NCBI GenBank assembly: GCA_020853975.1
Contig: JADYXW010000026.1
Location: 1-39,648, forward strand
Direction: 5' to 3'
Source of the DNA: Phycisphaerales bacterium
Lineage (GTDB): Bacteria; Planctomycetota; Phycisphaerae; Phycisphaerales; UBA1924
DNA length: 39,648 bases
The position numbers and the translations under genes are program-made. Each line of letters opens with the position of its first letter. The stretch's first letter is position 1. Below the pieces are notes generated by a model. The model saw only the letters and a list, made by a program, of their open reading frames with translations. It had not been told where the DNA came from and did not search any database. Shown here piece after piece: positions 23,769-31,658 of the stretch.

Positions 23769-23846
23769 GCGAGATGATCCTACGCCCCCTTCGCGGCCAG
23801 GGTTCGCCCCGCCCCCGGGCGGAGGCCCCGACCCGCGGCCATTGTC

Positions 23847-23852
23847 TACGAT
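23847..23852 (+). promoter_or_regulatory. TACGAT -10-like element upstream of the DUF442 gene
   Basis: TACGAT lies 45 nt before ATG 23898 and fits the TAnnnT pattern of other candidate -10 hexamers here. Support is weak because there is no good Shine-Dalgarno or -35. Confidence 0.25.
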
Positions 23853-23897
23853 TCACTCCCCTTTACGCCGCGGCAGCCCGCCGCTCGGAATCCATCC

Positions 23898-24869
23898 ATG
23901 GCACCCCGCACCATGCTCCACCTCGCCGGACTTTCCACCCTGCTCGGCTGCGCCTCCTGCTCGCAGCCTCGTCAGGAAGCCGCCGATCCCCAGGACCACG
24001 CAGCCCCCGGCAGCCTCGCGTACGACCAGCTCATCTGGCACGAACTCCTGGACAACCACGCCAAGATCCGGCGCATCGTGCGCCACACGCCCACAACCAT
24101 CGAGACGCTCACCGAATCCGACGATCCCGCGGTCGCGGCCAAGATCATCGACCACGCCAAGGCCATGCACACCCGCATGTCCAGCGGCAAGCGCGTTCGT
24201 GCGTGGGACCCGGTCTTCGTGGATCTCTTCCACAACCACACGCTGGTCCGCATCGACCTCACGCCCACCGAGAAGGGGGTCAAGATCATCGAGACAAGCG
24301 ACGACCCGGCGACTCTCCTGCTCATGCGGGCCCACTCCCGGGGCGTTTCCGACATGATCCGCTCCGGCAGCGCCGCTGAGCCCACGGCCAGGCTCACAGC
24401 ACAGACCCCGCTACCCCCGCCCGAGGTCGTCATCGGCGGCACCCCGCACCGCATCTTCCTCACGCAGCCGGACGCCTCACAGCTCGAAGCGATCAAGGCG
24501 GAGGGGAGCGACGTCGTCGTCAACTTCCGTGCCCCCTCCGAGCACCCGGACTTTGACGAGGCCGCCGCCGCCAAGGCCGCGGGGCTGGGCTACTGCAACC
24601 TGCCCTACAAGGCCCCGGACCTGAGCGACGACCAGATCGCCGCCGCACGCAAGGCCATCGTGGACGCCGAGCAGTCGGGCCACGCCGTCGCCCTGCACTG
24701 CCGCACCGGCAACCGGGTGGGCCCGGGCTGGGTCGCGTACCGGGTGCTGGACAAAGGCATACCCGTCGAGCAGGCGATGAACGAGGCCCGGGCGATGCAG
24801 ATGGTGGCCCCGGGCATGGAGTCCAAGACCTTGGGCTACATCTCGAGGCACTCGCCGGGCACCCCATAA
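23898..24869 (+). CDS. Lipoprotein with duplicated SDDP domain and DUF442-type (BLH) phosphatase domain
   Basis: A 323-aa protein. Residues 1-18 are a lipoprotein signal with lipobox LLGC (Cys18). Residues 40-165 form an all-helical region with an internal duplication: TESDDPAVAAKIIDHAKAMH and ETSDDPATLLLMRAHSRGVS align, with several His (WHELLDNH, HNHTLV). I do not know a name for this domain. Residues 205-315 match the DUF442 / beta-lactamase-hydrolase-like tyrosine-phosphatase family: DVVVNFRAPSEHPDFDEAAA, GYCNLPYKAP and the P-loop HCRTGNRVGPGWVAYRVL, with Cys and Arg separated by four residues. An envelope location for a phosphatase-fold protein is notable. The start ATG 23898 gives the lipobox; no strong Shine-Dalgarno. 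The ECF sigma gene begins 69 nt downstream. Confidence 0.75.
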   Translation: MAPRTMLHLAGLSTLLGCASCSQPRQEAADPQDHAAPGSLAYDQLIWHELLDNHAKIRRIVRHTPTTIETLTESDDPAVAAKIIDHAKAMHTRMSSGKRVRAWDPVFVDLFHNHTLVRIDLTPTEKGVKIIETSDDPATLLLMRAHSRGVSDMIRSGSAAEPTARLTAQTPLPPPEVVIGGTPHRIFLTQPDASQLEAIKAEGSDVVVNFRAPSEHPDFDEAAAAKAAGLGYCNLPYKAPDLSDDQIAAARKAIVDAEQSGHAVALHCRTGNRVGPGWVAYRVLDKGIPVEQAMNEARAMQMVAPGMESKTLGYISRHSPGTP

Positions 24870-24899
24870 CCCGCGCCATTCGACGAACCCGGCGCCGGG

Positions 24900-24923
24900 C
24901 GGGGTTCCTCTGTGGGAACCCCG
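24900..24923 (+). terminator. Perfect 9-bp hairpin between DUF442 and ECF genes
   Basis: CGGGGTTCC (24900-24908) and GGAACCCCG (24915-24923) pair perfectly around TCTGTG, 30 nt after the stop at 24869. No T-run follows, so termination is uncertain. It ends just before the TACACT element of the ECF gene and may insulate it. Confidence 0.45.
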
Positions 24924-24926
24924 TGG

Positions 24927-24932
24927 TACACT
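24927..24932 (+). promoter_or_regulatory. TACACT -10-like element, 6 nt before the ECF start
   Basis: TACACT ends exactly 6 nt before GTG 24939. No Shine-Dalgarno is seen. The fixed spacing shared with other genes is the main reason for choosing GTG 24939 over the GTG at 24912 inside the hairpin. Confidence 0.45.
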
Positions 24933-24938
24933 GAGCAC

Positions 24939-25553
24939 GTGGCGGGCACTCAAGTCATCCTCGCAACCCGCACGACCACCAGGCTGCTCGACGCGCTCAA
25001 GGAGCCCGCGAACGAGCCGGTGTGGGCGCAGATGGACGCGCGGTATCGCCCCGTCATCGCCGGGCTGGCGAGACGGCTCGGCCTCAACGAGTCCGACGCG
25101 GACGAGACCGCGCAGCAGTCCCTGGTCGAGTTCCTGTGCGCGTACCGAGACGGGCGCTACGACCGCTCGAAGGGCCGGCTGAGCTCCTGGATCCTGGGGA
25201 TCGCGCGCAACACGGCGCTGCGCCTGCGCAAGCGCCGCGACGCCGCCCGGGGAGGCGAGGAAGGCGCCATGTCGGACCTGCCCGACGAGGTCTCCCTGCG
25301 TCCCATCTGGGACGAAGAGCGGGACCGCGCGATCATCGCCCGGGCGCTGGCCCAGCTCCGCGACCAGTCCGCGGTCGATGACCGCACCCTCCTCGCCTTC
25401 GAGCTGGTGGCGCTGCGGGGCGTCCCCGCCACCGAGGTCGGGCAGCAGTGCGGGATGACGGTCGACCAGGTCTACGTGGCGAAGAGCCGGCTGACCAAGA
25501 GCCTCAAGGAACTCGTGAAGCAGATGACCGAGGCCTTCGAGGAGGACGCGTGA
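24939..25553 (+). CDS. ECF-type RNA polymerase sigma factor
   Basis: A 204-aa sigma-70 family factor of the extracytoplasmic-function type. Region 2 is visible as RYRPVIAGLARRLGLNESDA, then ADETAQQSLVEFLCAYRDGR, then RLSSWILGIARNTALRLRKR near residues 75-95. Region 4 is LLAFELVALRGVPATEVGQQ followed by the recognition segment MTVDQVYVAKSRLTKSLKEL near 180-195. It would direct core RNA polymerase to its own promoters. The start is GTG 24939 (an alternative GTG 24912 lies inside a hairpin loop). Its stop overlaps the start of the kinase gene as GTGA, so the two are translated together. The partner begins with an HxxxCxxC zinc motif of the kind found in anti-sigma factors, and ECF/kinase gene pairs are common in planctomycetes. 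Confidence 0.9.
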   Translation: MAGTQVILATRTTTRLLDALKEPANEPVWAQMDARYRPVIAGLARRLGLNESDADETAQQSLVEFLCAYRDGRYDRSKGRLSSWILGIARNTALRLRKRRDAARGGEEGAMSDLPDEVSLRPIWDEERDRAIIARALAQLRDQSAVDDRTLLAFELVALRGVPATEVGQQCGMTVDQVYVAKSRLTKSLKELVKQMTEAFEEDA

Positions 25554-28474
25554 GCCGCGGGGTCTGCCTGACCGACACCCAGGTGGAGCGCCTGGCGGGC
25601 GGGGACGCGGACCACGCGGACTACGCGGAGCACCTGGCGACGTGCGAGGTCTGCCGCGTGCGTCTCGCGGCGGCGGAAGACGATGCGGGGTTTCTCAAGC
25701 GAGTGGGCACGCTCGCGGGCCGAGACCTCGCGCCGGTGGGCGCCCCTCGCCTGCCGGGGTACCGCATCCTCGCCGAGCTCAGCACGGGCGCGCAGGGCGT
25801 GGTCTTCAAGGCGGTGCAGGAGTCCACGCAGCGCACCGTCGCGATCAAGGTCATCAGCACCCGGGATTCCGGCTCCGCCCGGCAGCGCGCCAGGGCGGAA
25901 CGTGAGGCGGAGATCGTCGCTCGCCTCCACCATCCGAACATCGTCGCGGTCTACGAGTCCCGCACCCTCGCGGACGAACGCATCGCGGTCGTCATGGAGT
26001 TCATCGATGGCGTGCCCTTCGACCGCTGGACGCCCGCCGGCCTCTCCCGTGCCGACCAGCGCCGCACCCTCATCTCAACGTTCACCAGCGTCTGCGTCGC
26101 GGTGCACCACGCCCACCTCAACGGCGTCATCCACCGCGACCTGAAGCCCGACAACATCCTCGTCGACCCACAGGGCCGCCCCGTCGTCGTTGACTTCGGC
26201 ATCGCAAAGGCCGGGGGAGGCCTCAACACCACGCTCATCGGCGAGTTCGCCGGCACCCCCGCCTACGCAAGCCCCGAGCAGGCCCAGGGAAGGCCCGACC
26301 TCGTCGACGCCCTCACCGACGTCTACTCGCTGGGCGTCATTCTCTATCGCCTGCTCTCGGGCCAGCTCCCCTACGACCTGCAGGGCTCGCTGCTGGAGAT
26401 CGCCCGCACCATCGGCGAGGCACGCCCGGTCCCGCTCCGCGACCGCGTCCCCGACGTGGATCCCGATCTCGCCGCGATCGTCGCCCGCGCGATGGAGAAA
26501 CGCCGCGAGTTCCGCTACCAGTCCGCCGCTGCCCTCGCCCAGGACCTCACGCGGCACCTCGCGGGCGAGCCCGTGGACGCCCGGGGCGGGAGCGGGTGGT
26601 ACCTGCTCCGCAAGGCCGTCGTCGTCAACCGCCGTCGCCTGGCCCTGGCGGCGTCCTTGAGCCTGCTCATCCTCTCCGCCGGGGCCGCGGTCGCGTGGAG
26701 CCTCGCCTCCGCCGCCGACGCCGAGCACACCGCGATGCTCCAGCGGCGCCAGGCCCGCGCCGACCGCATCCGCAGCCGCGCCGTCTCGGAAGTTTTCGGT
26801 GAGGCGCTCCCCGCGGCGGACTCGAGCCACCCGGACCTCTCCCGCGAGCTCGCCGCCGGCCTTGACCGTCTGTACCTGCGCCTAGAGACCGGCGATTTCG
26901 CCGACGAGCCCGAGTTCGATCAGTCCCTCCGCCGTCTGTGGGGAGAGGTCTACACCGGGCTTGGCAGCGGCAAGTCCGAGTCCATGGTGCAGTACGCGGA
27001 GGTCTCCCTGCGCCACGGCCTGCTGCGCCTGAAGAAAGACCTCGGCCCCGAGCACCCCGAGATCGCGGAGACGTTGCACCAGCTCGCGGGAGTTCTGCTT
27101 GTCCGCAAGCGCTTCGGCGAGGCCGAGCAGGCCTGCCGCGACTCGCTGTCGATGCAGGAGCGTCTCGCCCGGGGCTCCGCCGAGGGCCTCTCCAGGTCGC
27201 ACGCGCTCCTGGCACGAATCCTGATGGCCCAGGGCCGCACCGAAGAGGCCGTCCGCGAGGCGGACGTCGTGATCGCCTCACTCTCGGGCGAGATGGGCCG
27301 CACCGCGGCGCTCACGCTCGCCTCCATGACCGCCCTCAAAGGCCGCACGCTCTTGGATGCGGACCGCCCGGCGGACGCGGAGCCCCTCGTGCTCGCGGCG
27401 CTCCGCACGCGCCTGGCCTCGCTCGCGACGCACGACCCGGACCTTCTGGCCTCGCTCGCCGACGCCTCAAGCGTCGCCTCTCGCCGTCGCACCGGCCCTC
27501 TGTGGGACGCACTCTCGCCCGTCTGGCACGACCCGGCGGCGGAACTGGCCTCCGACCTTCCCTTGCTCGCCATCCCCAGCCGCACGAGCCCGGTCCATCG
27601 CATCACGTCCGGCGCCACCGCACCCCGAACGGAGGCCCTGCGCCGGCTGGTACTGCTCTACGACACGCTCTTCGGCAAGGACGACCCCTCGCACGTGCGG
27701 GCGTTGATGTCTCTCATGCGCGCCGCGCAGGCCGAGGGTCGCTACGACGACCGCGCCGCCGCCGCCCTCCGTGCCGCGGACATCCTGTCTCTGCGATTCG
27801 GCCCTCAGGACTCGTCGGTGGTCTTCTGCCTGGATGAGGCCGCCTTGGCCCTCGGCTTTTCGGGCCATGAGACCCGGGCGGTGGAGGTCGCGCAGCGTGC
27901 CCTCGCCATCCGCCGTGCGGCGCCCATTCGCGACCCCCTCCTGGACGCGAGCTCGCTCCGGTTCCTCGCGTGGTTCCAGACCCTCGCCGGGGATTACGAA
28001 GCCGCGGCTGCCTCCTGGCAGGAGGGAGCGCTCACGCTCGAGGCACTGCTGGGCCCGGACCACCACGCCGTCGCGCTCACCCGCAGCGGGCTGGCCCTGT
28101 GCCAACTGGAGCTGAGCCGGGGCCAGTCCGGACCGGCCGCGGAAGTCCTCCGTGCCGAGGCCGACGAGCTCTCGAAGCGAGCGCTCGAGGTCGCCCGGCG
28201 CAGCGCCGCGATCTCCCCCGACCAGATGTCCCAGGTTCTGCTCGCCAGGGGCCGGGTGCTCGTCCAGCAGAGCAGATTCGCCGAGGCACGCGAGATCATG
28301 CTCCCGGCGTGGGGTCTGTTCCTGTGCAGCTGCGAGCCGACCTTCCCCTGGCGTCGGGCGTTCATCGACGACATGGCCGTCTCCTGCCGCGGCCTGGGCG
28401 ACACCGCCGCCGCCGAGGCCTGGGAGGCTCAGCGCACCGTGCCCGCGGGCCTCGCCTGCGACGGCCCGTCGTAG
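25550..28474 (+). CDS. Zinc-finger (anti-sigma-like) Ser/Thr protein kinase with TPR C-terminus
   Basis: A 974-aa membrane-anchored kinase. Residues 20-40 hold EHLATCEVC, an H-x3-C-x2-C motif (His28, Cys32, Cys35) like zinc-binding anti-sigma factors. Residues 70-340 are a Hanks-type kinase: glycine loop STGAQGVVF, VAIKV with Lys100, HRDLKPDN with Asp197, DFGIAK with Asp215, TPAYASPEQ and DVYSLGVILYRLLSG. One membrane helix follows at about 364-386 after RRRLALA, then ~590 residues of TPR-like helices in the outer or periplasmic part (CRDSLSMQERLA, VEVAQRALAIRR). The start GTG 25550 overlaps the sigma stop by 4 nt; earlier in-frame codons lie within the sigma gene. A direct link to the sigma factor is inferred: the finger could hold it and phosphorylation release it, with the TPR region as sensor. 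The 3' end overlaps the convergent citrate-lyase-like gene by 46 nt. Confidence 0.92.
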   Translation: MSRGVCLTDTQVERLAGGDADHADYAEHLATCEVCRVRLAAAEDDAGFLKRVGTLAGRDLAPVGAPRLPGYRILAELSTGAQGVVFKAVQESTQRTVAIKVISTRDSGSARQRARAEREAEIVARLHHPNIVAVYESRTLADERIAVVMEFIDGVPFDRWTPAGLSRADQRRTLISTFTSVCVAVHHAHLNGVIHRDLKPDNILVDPQGRPVVVDFGIAKAGGGLNTTLIGEFAGTPAYASPEQAQGRPDLVDALTDVYSLGVILYRLLSGQLPYDLQGSLLEIARTIGEARPVPLRDRVPDVDPDLAAIVARAMEKRREFRYQSAAALAQDLTRHLAGEPVDARGGSGWYLLRKAVVVNRRRLALAASLSLLILSAGAAVAWSLASAADAEHTAMLQRRQARADRIRSRAVSEVFGEALPAADSSHPDLSRELAAGLDRLYLRLETGDFADEPEFDQSLRRLWGEVYTGLGSGKSESMVQYAEVSLRHGLLRLKKDLGPEHPEIAETLHQLAGVLLVRKRFGEAEQACRDSLSMQERLARGSAEGLSRSHALLARILMAQGRTEEAVREADVVIASLSGEMGRTAALTLASMTALKGRTLLDADRPADAEPLVLAALRTRLASLATHDPDLLASLADASSVASRRRTGPLWDALSPVWHDPAAELASDLPLLAIPSRTSPVHRITSGATAPRTEALRRLVLLYDTLFGKDDPSHVRALMSLMRAAQAEGRYDDRAAAALRAADILSLRFGPQDSSVVFCLDEAALALGFSGHETRAVEVAQRALAIRRAAPIRDPLLDASSLRFLAWFQTLAGDYEAAAASWQEGALTLEALLGPDHHAVALTRSGLALCQLELSRGQSGPAAEVLRAEADELSKRALEVARRSAAISPDQMSQVLLARGRVLVQQSRFAEAREIMLPAWGLFLCSCEPTFPWRRAFIDDMAVSCRGLGDTAAAEAWEAQRTVPAGLACDGPS

Positions 28475-30159
28475 GCGTGGTTCACGGGGTCGATCCGGCG
28501 CATCGGCTTCTCGCGCGTCTGCTCCTCCACGACGTGCGCCACGAGCCCGGGAGTCCGCGCGATCATGAAGATGCCGTTGAACACCTTGAGGTCCATGCCC
28601 AGGTCCGCCAGGATCGCGCCGATCGCGCCGTCGACGTTGATGGGCAGGGGCTTGCCGATCGAGGCGAAGGCCCGCTCCACCGCTCGCGCCGCCGCGACGT
28701 GGGGCGAGTCCACCAGCCCCGCCGCCGCCGCGAGTTCAAACAGCCGCGCCGTGCGCGGGTCCTTGGAATGCACGCGGTGTCCGAAGCCGGGCAGTCGCTC
28801 TCCCGCGGCCTTCACCCTGGCCACCTCCGCCGCCGCGATCTCATCCAGCGTGCCGCCCCCGGCGTCGCGCTTCTGGAGCAGCCCGGCCAGGTAGCGTGCG
28901 CAGTCCTCGATGGCCCCGCCGTGGTGCTTGTTGATCGACATGATCCCCGCCGCGACCGACTGCGAAAGCCCCGCACCGGTGGACGCGACCGTCCGCGCTG
29001 CAAGGCACGAGGGGGGCGTAGCCCCGTGATCGATCGACGAAACCAGGATCGCGTCCATCAGCCGCCCGCGCGCGTCGTCGGGCAGCGTGCCCGTCAGGAT
29101 CAGGTGCACCGCCGCCCCGAAGCTCACGTTCCCCATGAGCGATGCGATGTCGTGCCCGCGCACCGCCACCTCGTTGGGTCGGATCCGCGTCACGCCAGTC
29201 GTCCACACCGCGCGCCGCTCGGCCTCTGTCATCAGGCTCTGGCTGCCGCGGCCGCGCAGCACCCCCGCCACCGCCGCCGGCAGTTCGCCGAACGAATCCA
29301 CCACCGTCGCCCCCGCGCCGCGCAGCGCCGCCAGCTTGCCCGCGTGCGTGCCCACGTTCCCCTCGATGATCGCCCCCGCGTGAGAGAACCGCGTCCCCGC
29401 CTTCGCCGCCTTCCCGCCGACATACGCGATGACCGGCTTGGTCACCTTGCCCGAGGTGATCAGCCCCGCGAGGTCCTCCTCCTGCGAGCCGCCGATCTCC
29501 CCAAACACCACGATGGCGTCCGTCGCCTGGTCGTCCTGGAACCGCAGCGCCACGTCGGGCAGCCTCAGCCCCAGCACCGCGTCACCCCCGATGTGCACGA
29601 TCGACGAGATCCGCACGCCCGCCTGCCCGCAGTAATACGCCGTGGACGACGACATGCCCCCCGAGCGCGAGATGATGCCCACGCCCGTACCGCCGGGCAG
29701 GGGCGGCTTGAACCACTCCCGTGCCGATTCCGCTCTCCCGCCGATCATCCCCACCACCGCCTGCCCCGGCGACGCGGCCCCCAGCGTGTTCGGCCCCAGG
29801 AACTCGGCACCGCGCGCCTTCGCCTCCGCCGCGATCTCCATCGCGTCCCACACCGGCACGCGGTCGGCGACGAGCACCACGAGCCGGATGCCCGCCCGCA
29901 GCGCGTCCACCGCCGCGTCCTTGATCCCCGCTGCGGGCACGAACAGCACCGACACGTCCACCGGCCCGAGCGACTTCACCGCGTCGGCGCACGAATCGAA
30001 GACTGGCAGGCCCAGGACCTCCGCGCCGCCCTTGCCGGGCGTGACCCCGCCCACGACGCGCGTGCCATAGTCCAGCATCAGTCGCGTGCGGGCCTGTCCC
30101 TCTCGCCCAGTCATGCCCTGGACCAGCACGCGCTTCGAACGGTCAATCAGGATCGCCAT
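28429..30159 (-). CDS. ATP-citrate lyase large-subunit-like protein (SucD domain + citrate-synthase-like lyase domain)
   Basis: A 576-aa cytoplasmic fusion. Residues 1-290 resemble succinyl-CoA synthetase alpha: RVLVQGMTGREGQARTRLML, VVGGVTPGKGGAEVLGLPVF, SVLFVPAA, GIISRSGGMSS and FSHAGAIIEGNVGTHAGK with the candidate phospho-His260. Residues 330-560 are citrate-synthase-like: VRGHDIASLMGNVSF, SSIDHGATPPSCLAAR, GIMSINKHHGGAIEDCARYL, RLPGFGHRVHSKDPRTARLF and NVDGAIGAILADLGMD. This order matches the large subunit of bacterial ATP-citrate lyase, which cleaves citrate to acetyl-CoA and oxaloacetate. That enzyme needs a SucC-like ATP-grasp partner, which is absent nearby, so activity as ATP-citrate lyase is unproven; a citryl-CoA or methylcitryl-CoA lyase role is possible. 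TACCCT lies 6 nt before ATG 30159. The kinase gene overlaps its 3' end by 46 nt. Confidence 0.82.
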   Translation of the reverse strand: MAILIDRSKRVLVQGMTGREGQARTRLMLDYGTRVVGGVTPGKGGAEVLGLPVFDSCADAVKSLGPVDVSVLFVPAAGIKDAAVDALRAGIRLVVLVADRVPVWDAMEIAAEAKARGAEFLGPNTLGAASPGQAVVGMIGGRAESAREWFKPPLPGGTGVGIISRSGGMSSSTAYYCGQAGVRISSIVHIGGDAVLGLRLPDVALRFQDDQATDAIVVFGEIGGSQEEDLAGLITSGKVTKPVIAYVGGKAAKAGTRFSHAGAIIEGNVGTHAGKLAALRGAGATVVDSFGELPAAVAGVLRGRGSQSLMTEAERRAVWTTGVTRIRPNEVAVRGHDIASLMGNVSFGAAVHLILTGTLPDDARGRLMDAILVSSIDHGATPPSCLAARTVASTGAGLSQSVAAGIMSINKHHGGAIEDCARYLAGLLQKRDAGGGTLDEIAAAEVARVKAAGERLPGFGHRVHSKDPRTARLFELAAAAGLVDSPHVAAARAVERAFASIGKPLPINVDGAIGAILADLGMDLKVFNGIFMIARTPGLVAHVVEEQTREKPMRRIDPVNHAYDGPSQARPAGTVR

Positions 30160-30165
30160 GTCCCA

Positions 30166-30171
30166 AGGGTA
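30166..30171 (-). promoter_or_regulatory. TACCCT -10-like element, 6 nt before start
   Basis: On the minus strand TACCCT ends exactly 6 nt before ATG 30159. TGACGT at about 30190-30195, 18 nt further up, is a weak -35 candidate. A leaderless mRNA is inferred. Confidence 0.45.
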
Positions 30172-30560
30172 GAGCGCTCGGCCGGGGCCACGTCAGGCTG
30201 GCGTGGCCTACGCGGCCCAGGCATCCGGGCAAACTCCGATCGTGCGGCATGGGTTGGCTAGGTAACAACTCGGCGCGGGCCTGCGGGCGCCCGCCGGCAA
30301 AGGAGACATCCCGAGACGCGTATGCGTCGTCGGTCTTGGTCTGCTCTGCCGCGAAGGAGTCTTCAATGCCCCACATGCTCCGTGTTTCGCCGTCCTTCCT
30401 CTGCCTCACCTTCCTCGGTTGTGGCAGGCGCGGCGCGGGGGCGCCGTCCCTGCCTCACCCGCCTTCAACCATGCCACAGGAACCCACACCCGCCCACCAT
30501 AGTGGCGGAATTGGACCCAAATGTGTGCCCAGAACGGGTCTTCGCCCCCGCCCGCCCCCT
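30172..30560. other. Intergenic region with hairpin and possible lipoprotein-like ORF start
   Basis: About 390 nt without a firm gene. On the plus strand a hairpin at 30311-30333 (CCGA-GACGC, loop GTAT, GCGTC-TCGG with one bulged G) is followed by GAAGGAG about six nt before ATG 30366, whose first codons (MLRVSPSFLCLTFLGC) look like a lipoprotein signal. That frame then runs fully antisense through the metallophosphoesterase gene, and its later sequence is Pro/Arg-rich and not gene-like. It may be a decayed lipoprotein gene or chance. I see no known riboswitch or RNA gene. Confidence 0.3.
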
Positions 30561-31556
30561 CTACCCCTCGGCCTTCCAGCCGTAGGTGGAGTAGCGGTGC
30601 TCGAATCGCCCGTCCGCGTGCAGATCGATCACGCCGTAGCCCTCGTCGCAGTTGTTCTTTCTGCCGCCCCACCACGCGCCGCACACGGCACCATCGCAGA
30701 TGTACGTTACCCGGGGGGCGTCGTGCGCCAGGCCGGGCACTCCCAGCTCCACCCGGTCGTGCATGTGCGTGTGCCCGCTGAGGCACAGGCGGATGTTCCC
30801 CGCGGCGACGAACTTTTTGTGGATGGCGAGCCCATCGGCGTGCATGAGGTTCCACGGAAGTTTGGCGGCCTTGTTCGCCTTGTCTTCCGCCGCCATTGTC
30901 ATGCCCAGGATCGGGATGTGGCTGACCACCAGCGTGGGCGTCGTCTTGTCCGACGCCAGTTCACTGTCCAGCCAGGCCATCTGCTCGTCGTCGAGCTTGC
31001 CGATGTAGCCATTGCCCTCCGGGAAGACGCTATCGAGGACGATGAAGCGCCAGCCGCCACGCTTGAATGCGCGATAGGGCCTCTCGAGGCCCAAGTTCTC
31101 GAGCGCGAGCCGCTTGCCGAAGAAGGGCTCTTCGCCCGTGGTCTTGGCCTTCTCCTTGTGCCAGCCGAAGACATCGTGGTTGCCCAGGCAGTTCTCGATC
31201 GGAATCCCGCACTCGTTCTTGCAGGTGCTCTTAAGGATGTCCCAGAGCGCGCGGGAGCGCTCGATGGGCGTGGCGAAGGTGTCCATCACCAGATCGCCCC
31301 CCGTCAGGATGAAGTCCGGCTTGGCGTGCTCCTGCACGTGGTGCAGGCACATGGCGACGCCCTCCTGGGCGCGTTTTTCCTTCTGAATGTGCAGGTCGGT
31401 CATGTGGGTGATGCGCAGGGCCCGGGCCGGAGCGGCGGCCGCCGCGCCGGCGACAGGTTGCGCGAGCAGGTCCCTCACCGGCAGCCCCGCGGCCAGCGCC
31501 GTCAGCCCCGCCACCTTCAGCAGCCCCCGCCTGGACATCGCGTCGAAACCAACCAT
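30561..31556 (-). CDS. Tat-exported calcineurin-like metallophosphoesterase
   Basis: A 331-aa protein. The N-terminus carries a Tat signal: SRRGLLK at residues 8-14 followed by hydrophobic VAGLTALAAGLPV. The body is a calcineurin-like phosphoesterase with metal-binding motifs TDLHI (Asp54, His56), LTGGDLVMD, CLGNHDVFG, VVSHIPILG and SGHTHMHDRV in the expected order, for a two-metal site. It would act outside the inner membrane on a phosphomonoester or diester; the substrate cannot be told. The start is ATG 31556, with GAGGGAG about 10 nt upstream; GTG 31565 is also possible. TATGCT at 31585-31590 is a -10 candidate. It is divergent from the exported methyltransferase-fold gene. Confidence 0.87.
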   Translation of the reverse strand: MVGFDAMSRRGLLKVAGLTALAAGLPVRDLLAQPVAGAAAAAPARALRITHMTDLHIQKEKRAQEGVAMCLHHVQEHAKPDFILTGGDLVMDTFATPIERSRALWDILKSTCKNECGIPIENCLGNHDVFGWHKEKAKTTGEEPFFGKRLALENLGLERPYRAFKRGGWRFIVLDSVFPEGNGYIGKLDDEQMAWLDSELASDKTTPTLVVSHIPILGMTMAAEDKANKAAKLPWNLMHADGLAIHKKFVAAGNIRLCLSGHTHMHDRVELGVPGLAHDAPRVTYICDGAVCGAWWGGRKNNCDEGYGVIDLHADGRFEHRYSTYGWKAEG

Positions 31557-31584
31557 TTCATGCACTCCCTCTGGGTGAATCCTC

Positions 31585-31590
31585 AGCATA
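31585..31590 (-). promoter_or_regulatory. TATGCT -10-like element of the phosphoesterase gene
   Basis: On the minus strand TATGCT lies 28 nt before ATG 31556, with GAGGGAG between them. This is a conventional leader using the same hexamer found 6 nt before the cyanophycinase start. Confidence 0.4.
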
Positions 31591-31620
31591 CCGAGGGCGG
31601 GCTTCCCGCACTCGCGCATC

Positions 31621-31626
31621 TACACT
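31621..31626 (+). promoter_or_regulatory. TACACT -10-like element of the methyltransferase-fold gene
   Basis: TACACT lies 32 nt before ATG 31659, and GGAGG at 31650-31654 is 4 nt before that ATG. It is the likely promoter for the methyltransferase/peptidase pair. Confidence 0.4.
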
Positions 31627-31658
31627 GAAGCTCCCCCGATGCCCCCAACGGAGGTCGA

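Noticed and set aside
30249..31628. Long plus-strand open frame across the metallophosphoesterase gene
   Set aside because: It is antisense to a gene with all expected metal motifs, and its translation is Pro/Arg-rich without domain features. High GC gives many such open frames. Only its first ~60 codons are kept as a weak observation.
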